Below, in pieces: positions 60,626 through 64,000 of a stretch of DNA of 64,000 nucleotides. Origin of the DNA: Pseudomonas putida (lineage in GTDB: Bacteria > Pseudomonadota > Gammaproteobacteria > Pseudomonadales > Pseudomonadaceae). The stretch is taken from NCBI RefSeq assembly GCF_022627325.1, contig NZ_JAETZZ010000018.1:49281-113280 (forward strand), read 5' to 3'. The number at the start of each line of letters is the position of its first letter. The first letter of the stretch is position 1. The notes below the pieces were generated by a model. That model did not search any database and was not told the origin of the DNA. It saw only the letters and a program-made list of their open reading frames with translations. The position numbers were made by a program, and so were the translations under genes.

Positions 60626-62089
60626 ATGAATTCCAATCACATTAGCGAACTGGTCCTGCTGCAGGCCCATGAGCTCGCCGAACGTATTCGCCTGCGCCAG
60701 GTGTCTTGCCGAGAAGTCATGCAGACTTATCTCGCCCATATCGAACGTTTCAACCCATTGGTGAATGCGCTGATCAGCCTGCAATCACCTGAAAGCCTGT
60801 TGGCTCAAGCCGATGCGCGCGACGCCGAACTGGCCCGTGGCGCATACCGCGGCTGGATGCATGGCCTGCCTCATGCGATCAAGGACTTGTCACTGACGCA
60901 AGGGATCCGCACCACCTTCGGTTCACCGTTGTTCAAGGATTACATGCCCGACCGCGACGGCATCATGGTCGAGCGGATCAAGGCTGCTGGCGCGATAATA
61001 ATTGGCAAAACCAACACCCCTGAGTTCGGGCTTGGTTCGCAAAGCTATAACCCGTTGTTCGGCCCTACCGCTTGCGCGTATGACTTGAGCAAAACGGCGG
61101 GTGGCAGCAGCGGCGGCGCGGCGGCTGCACTGGCGATGCATCTAGTACCCGTGGCCGATGGCAGCGACATGATGGGTTCGCTGCGTAACCCGGCGGCGTT
61201 CAATAACATCTTCGGGTTTCGACCGTCCCAGGGGCGGGTGCCGTTCGATGACAGCGCGGATCTGTTTTTCGACCAGCTCGGTTACGAAGGCCCGATGGCG
61301 CGCAGTGTTAAGGATGCGGCGTTGCTTCTATCGGTGCAGGCCGGTGGGGATGCGCGAGCACCGTTGTCGATCGGCGAATCCGGTACAGCCTTTGCCATGC
61401 CTCTAGAGAGAGAATTCAAAGGTACACGCATTGGCTGGCTTGGCGACTTCAACGGTTACCTGCCGATGGAACGGGGTATTCTTGAGCTGTGCGAGAAAAC
61501 CTTTGCTGACTTTGAAGGTGTAGGCTGCCATATCGAAGCCGTACAACCAGACTTCGCCCCCCAGAAGCTTTGGGGCAGTTGGCGCACGTTGCGCCACTGG
61601 ATGGTGGCTGGGTCGTTGGGGGCGGCCTATGCCGATCCGCAAAAGCGCGCTCAGCTCAAGCCGGAAGCCTGCTGGGAGATAGAAAATGGTCTGAAACTTT
61701 CAGCCAGTGAAGTATTCGCCGCGTCGGTAACGCGCAGCGACTGGTATCGGGCCATCTCGCGGCTTTTCGAGCAGTACGACTACCTGCTATTACCCAGTGC
61801 CCAGGTTTTCCCGTTTGACAAAACGCTGCCATGGCCGACGGCTATCAAGGACGTGAGCATGGACACCTATCACCGCTGGATGGAGGTCGTCATCCCAGGC
61901 ACCTTGTCTGGCTGCCCGGTAGCGAATGTACAAGCAGGTTTTAGTGAAAGCGGGCTTCCAATGGGCCTGCAGATCATAGGTCGGTATCAGGCCGATCTTG
62001 CGGTCCTGCAACTCGCACACGCCTATGAGCTGGCAAGCGATTGGTACAAGCGTCATCCTTCTCCATTACTCAAGGATGTTCAGCTTTAA
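60626..62089 (+). CDS. Amidase-signature family hydrolase
   Basis: This 487-aa amidase has the Ser-cisSer-Lys triad: Lys in HAIKDLSL, the Ser pair in GGSSGGAAAALAMH, and Ser in DMMGSLRNPA. It splits an amide and is probably fed by the transporter upstream. The start follows AAGGCG. The terminator in front suggests separate control or a lower dose. Confidence 0.9.
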   Translation: MNSNHISELVLLQAHELAERIRLRQVSCREVMQTYLAHIERFNPLVNALISLQSPESLLAQADARDAELARGAYRGWMHGLPHAIKDLSLTQGIRTTFGSPLFKDYMPDRDGIMVERIKAAGAIIIGKTNTPEFGLGSQSYNPLFGPTACAYDLSKTAGGSSGGAAAALAMHLVPVADGSDMMGSLRNPAAFNNIFGFRPSQGRVPFDDSADLFFDQLGYEGPMARSVKDAALLLSVQAGGDARAPLSIGESGTAFAMPLEREFKGTRIGWLGDFNGYLPMERGILELCEKTFADFEGVGCHIEAVQPDFAPQKLWGSWRTLRHWMVAGSLGAAYADPQKRAQLKPEACWEIENGLKLSASEVFAASVTRSDWYRAISRLFEQYDYLLLPSAQVFPFDKTLPWPTAIKDVSMDTYHRWMEVVIPGTLSGCPVANVQAGFSESGLPMGLQIIGRYQADLAVLQLAHAYELASDWYKRHPSPLLKDVQL

Positions 62090-62389
62090 TACAGAAGGAT
62101 TCGAGTAGGGGCTGTACGAATTGCAGCGCACGGGTGGTAGTGGGGAGTTGATTGAATGAGTACGGGCGTGCTCTGCTTAACCATGGGTCGGGAGAAAAAA
62201 TCTCCACAGGCCTGTCCACGAATGCCCATTTGACGGTACTGAAGCTAGGGACATTGAAACCATCGGTCGGTGCCTTGACCGCCTTGCTGATGTACTAAAG
62301 TTTTAAGTTGATTCGAAATTGACGAGCTGTACGGTTAGGGGGATACCCTCTAATATGATTATATTTTGCCAGCCACGACGGAGTAAGCT
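62090..62389. other. Intergenic stretch
   Basis: Base composition turns AT-richer toward the hchA gene. I see no gene or RNA structure that I can support; the hchA promoter should be here. Confidence 0.5.
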
Positions 62390-63268
62390 ATGAGTAATTC
62401 ACAAGCTGAAGATAAGCGCCCAGCCGAGGATCCCGCAGAGGACAATGCTTTTTTCCCCTCGCCTTATTCGCTAAGCCAATTTACTTCGAAAAAATCTGAT
62501 CTCAGAGATGCCGATTACCCTGATCCCTATAAAGGTGGTCGGTGGAAAATTTTGGTCATTGGTGCTGACGAGCGTTATTTATTGACTGATAATGGCACCA
62601 TGTTTTCTACAGGCAATCACCCTGTAGAGACGTTATTGCCAATGTACCATTTGGATAAAGCAGGTTTCGAATTTGAAGTTGCGACCCTGTCAGGGAATCC
62701 GGTGAAGTTCGAGTTCTGGGCAATGCCGTCTGAAGATGTCGAGGTGAAGGGGCTATACTCTAGGTTTCGTGAAGATTTCAAGCAGCCTAAAAAACTTGCT
62801 GAAATTATCGACCAAGTAACAGGTGACGATTCTGATTACATCGGGGTGTTCATTCCCGGTGGCCATGGCGCTCTTATTGGGTTGCCAGAAAGTTTCGATG
62901 TGAAACGGGTGCTTGAGTGGGCGCTTGAGAAAGAAAAGTTTGTGATCTCGTTGTGCCATGGGCCGGCTGCGTTAATCTCTGCAGGCTTGGGGGAGAGCCC
63001 AGATAGCTATATTTTGAACGGATACAAAATTTGTGCATTCCCTGACGATCTGGATGCGAAAACGCCGGATATTGGATACATGCCGGGGCACTTGACCTGG
63101 AAGTTTGGTGAAAAACTAAAAGCCTTAGGCGTCGAGATAATCAACAAGGATATTTCTGGAGCAGTTCATAAGGACCGTAAGCTGCTGACCGGTGACAGTC
63201 CATTGGCTGGTAATGCTTTAGGTAAGCTGGCGGCAACTGAATTGTTGAAAGAGGTCGCAGGGCAATGA
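62390..63268 (+). CDS. hchA: Hsp31 chaperone / glyoxalase III (deglycase)
   Basis: This 292-aa DJ-1/PfpI-family protein acts on methylglyoxal and glycated proteins. It holds the nucleophile Cys in SLCHGPAAL, the upstream Glu region and IPGGHGALIGLPES. It matches HchA in length. It is AT-richer than neighbours, especially at its start, a sign of recent transfer. It stands between the amidase and IS66. Confidence 0.93.
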   Translation: MSNSQAEDKRPAEDPAEDNAFFPSPYSLSQFTSKKSDLRDADYPDPYKGGRWKILVIGADERYLLTDNGTMFSTGNHPVETLLPMYHLDKAGFEFEVATLSGNPVKFEFWAMPSEDVEVKGLYSRFREDFKQPKKLAEIIDQVTGDDSDYIGVFIPGGHGALIGLPESFDVKRVLEWALEKEKFVISLCHGPAALISAGLGESPDSYILNGYKICAFPDDLDAKTPDIGYMPGHLTWKFGEKLKALGVEIINKDISGAVHKDRKLLTGDSPLAGNALGKLAATELLKEVAGQ

Positions 63269-63276
63269 TATCCGGT

Positions 63277-63488
63277 CTAGCCGATGTTGCTGTGCAAGCA
63301 GCCTTTGAATTGGAGCAAGCATCGTTGCTTCCGTTGATCAAGGATCCTGTTCATGCTTTCGCCAAGCGCTTCGGCTAAAACCGTTTTTATCGCTCTATCC
63401 TGACCGGCATCAGCCAGGCCGCTCATCTCAATCACGGTCCCAGTAGGGGGCGCATCCCAGTCGACCACCACGGAGCGTCCAATTCCTG
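63277..63488 (-). pseudogene. 3' gene fragment interrupted by IS66
   Basis: The frame holds about 70 codons from LPGIGRSVVVDWDA through MNRILDQRKQRCLL and a stop. I do not recognise the family. The upstream coding part stops at the IS66 end at 63489, so the gene was cut by the insertion and its 5' part lies outside. Confidence 0.55.
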
Positions 63489-63875
63489 GTAAGCGCTCCA
63501 TAAACCCCACCGAACTCAATATGGGTGGCGCTCAGCTAGGCGATGCAAGTGAGCAGCTCCACGGCAGCAAGGCTTCGTAATCTTCGATCGATGTCGCCGT
63601 TGGCAGACGTTCGAGTGCGTGGCGCAGCCACGCATAAGGCTCTTGGCCGTTGGCTTTGGCGGTCTCAACCAGGCTGTAAAGTTGTGCACTGGCCGTTGCG
63701 CCCTTGGGCGTGTCGCTAAAAAGCCAGTTCTTTCTTCCGATCACGAAGGGGCGGATCGCGCGTTCGGCGGCGTTGTTGTCGAGCGGCAGGTAGCCTTCCT
63801 CGACATATCGCTCCAGCTTGCTCCAGTTACTTGCGAGATAACAGATGGCTTTGCGAGCGAACCATAGACGGCAAC
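63489..63875 (-). mobile_element. IS66-family end, cut by IS3
   Basis: The IS66 terminal repeat GTAAGCGCTCCATAAACCCC starts at 63489, and the tnpC C-terminus follows. At 63876 an IS3 inverted repeat begins, so the rest of the element is beyond the window or lost. Confidence 0.85.
63532..63875 (-). pseudogene. tnpC: IS66 transposase C-terminal fragment
   Basis: About 113 residues of the IS66 transposase C-terminus remain: ASNWSKLERYVEEGYLP, NNAAERAIRPFVIGRKNW with the catalytic Glu, SDTPKGATASAQLYSLVETA and a normal end. The N-terminal part is separated by the IS3 insertion. Confidence 0.88.
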
Positions 63876-64000
63876 TGTAGTGGTCTAATGATTCCGGACA
63901 CCCATTTAGGCGAGAATGCTCGCCACAGAGAGGTGTCTGATGACCAAGCAACGCCGTACCTTTACCCCTGAGTTCAAACGCGAAGCTGCCTGCCTGGTGC
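63876..64000 (+). mobile_element. IS3-family element, left end (runs off window)
   Basis: TGTAGTGGTCTAATGATTCC is a typical left inverted repeat of the IS3 family (IS51-like). Its orfA begins at 63940. It has inserted into the IS66 transposase. Confidence 0.85.
63940..64000 (+). CDS. IS3-family OrfA, start only
   Basis: The first 20 residues (MTKQRRTFTPEFKREAACLV) match IS3 OrfA, which begins with a helix-turn-helix that binds the ends. It follows GAGAGG and is cut by the window edge. Confidence 0.88.
   Translation, partial: MTKQRRTFTPEFKREAACLV

Overview
The window looks like chromosomal DNA of a fluorescent Pseudomonas of the P. putida type. It is GC-rich and carries a cyanide-insensitive bd-type oxidase, GcvA-like and GlxA-like regulators, and a zinc-starvation gene set of the kind known from Pseudomonas. 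The last 14 kb is accessory DNA with IS66 and IS3 pieces. No tRNA, rRNA, CRISPR array or phage module was seen.

Region 1 (1-20.7 kb) is a metal-uptake and respiration block. A cobalamin riboswitch leads a TonB receptor, ABC ATPase, binding protein and permease. A convergent DUF2946-TonB pair follows, then a bd oxidase (cioAB) with a 46-aa DUF2474 subunit. After that come two forward DUF2946 genes, a DUF2946-TonB-copper-associated operon, a c5-like cytochrome, and a DUF2946-TonB-PepSY operon. The five DUF2946 proteins share one C-terminal motif (W-P-x-x-N-P-R-A-S-P). Several promoters carry a 7-3-7 inverted repeat, TGCGRCA-N3-TGYCGCA, that resembles PrrA/RoxR sites. I read the block as metal (probably copper) acquisition wired into redox control of terminal respiration.

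Region 2 (20.9-40.4 kb) is a compact zinc-starvation island. Zur-like 9-3-9 boxes lie at 20919, 27007, 33037 and 38202, with weaker ones at 26940 and 35399. Genes include a zinc ABC transporter, a His-rich tandem-repeat protein, a DUF4198-TonB pair, and a second set of normally metal-dependent enzymes: rpmE2, thrS2, queD-like, cysS2, folE2, adhC-like, hemB2, hisI2, pyrC2 and dksA2. The zur gene and an amidase are also here. The adhC-like protein has lost two of the four structural zinc cysteines, dksA2 has lost two zinc-finger cysteines, and the dihydroorotase has QxH instead of HxH.

Region 3 (40.7-51 kb) holds a PepSY protein, a KaiC-like ATPase with a hybrid histidine kinase, a cinA gene broken by one in-frame stop, a DUF421 membrane protein, and an oxidoreductase / AhpD-like / SDR set beside a divergent GlxA-type regulator. 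An XRE regulator with its own palindrome closes it.

Region 4 (51-64 kb) is a mobile and remnant zone. It has a transketolase C-terminal fragment, an EAL protein, an IS66 element whose transposase has lost its catalytic glutamate, a nickel/peptide ABC ATPase remnant with a hexanucleotide repeat, and a LysR-polyamine transporter-amidase cluster. An hchA gene follows, then an IS66 end that interrupts a gene and is itself cut by an IS3 element running off the window.
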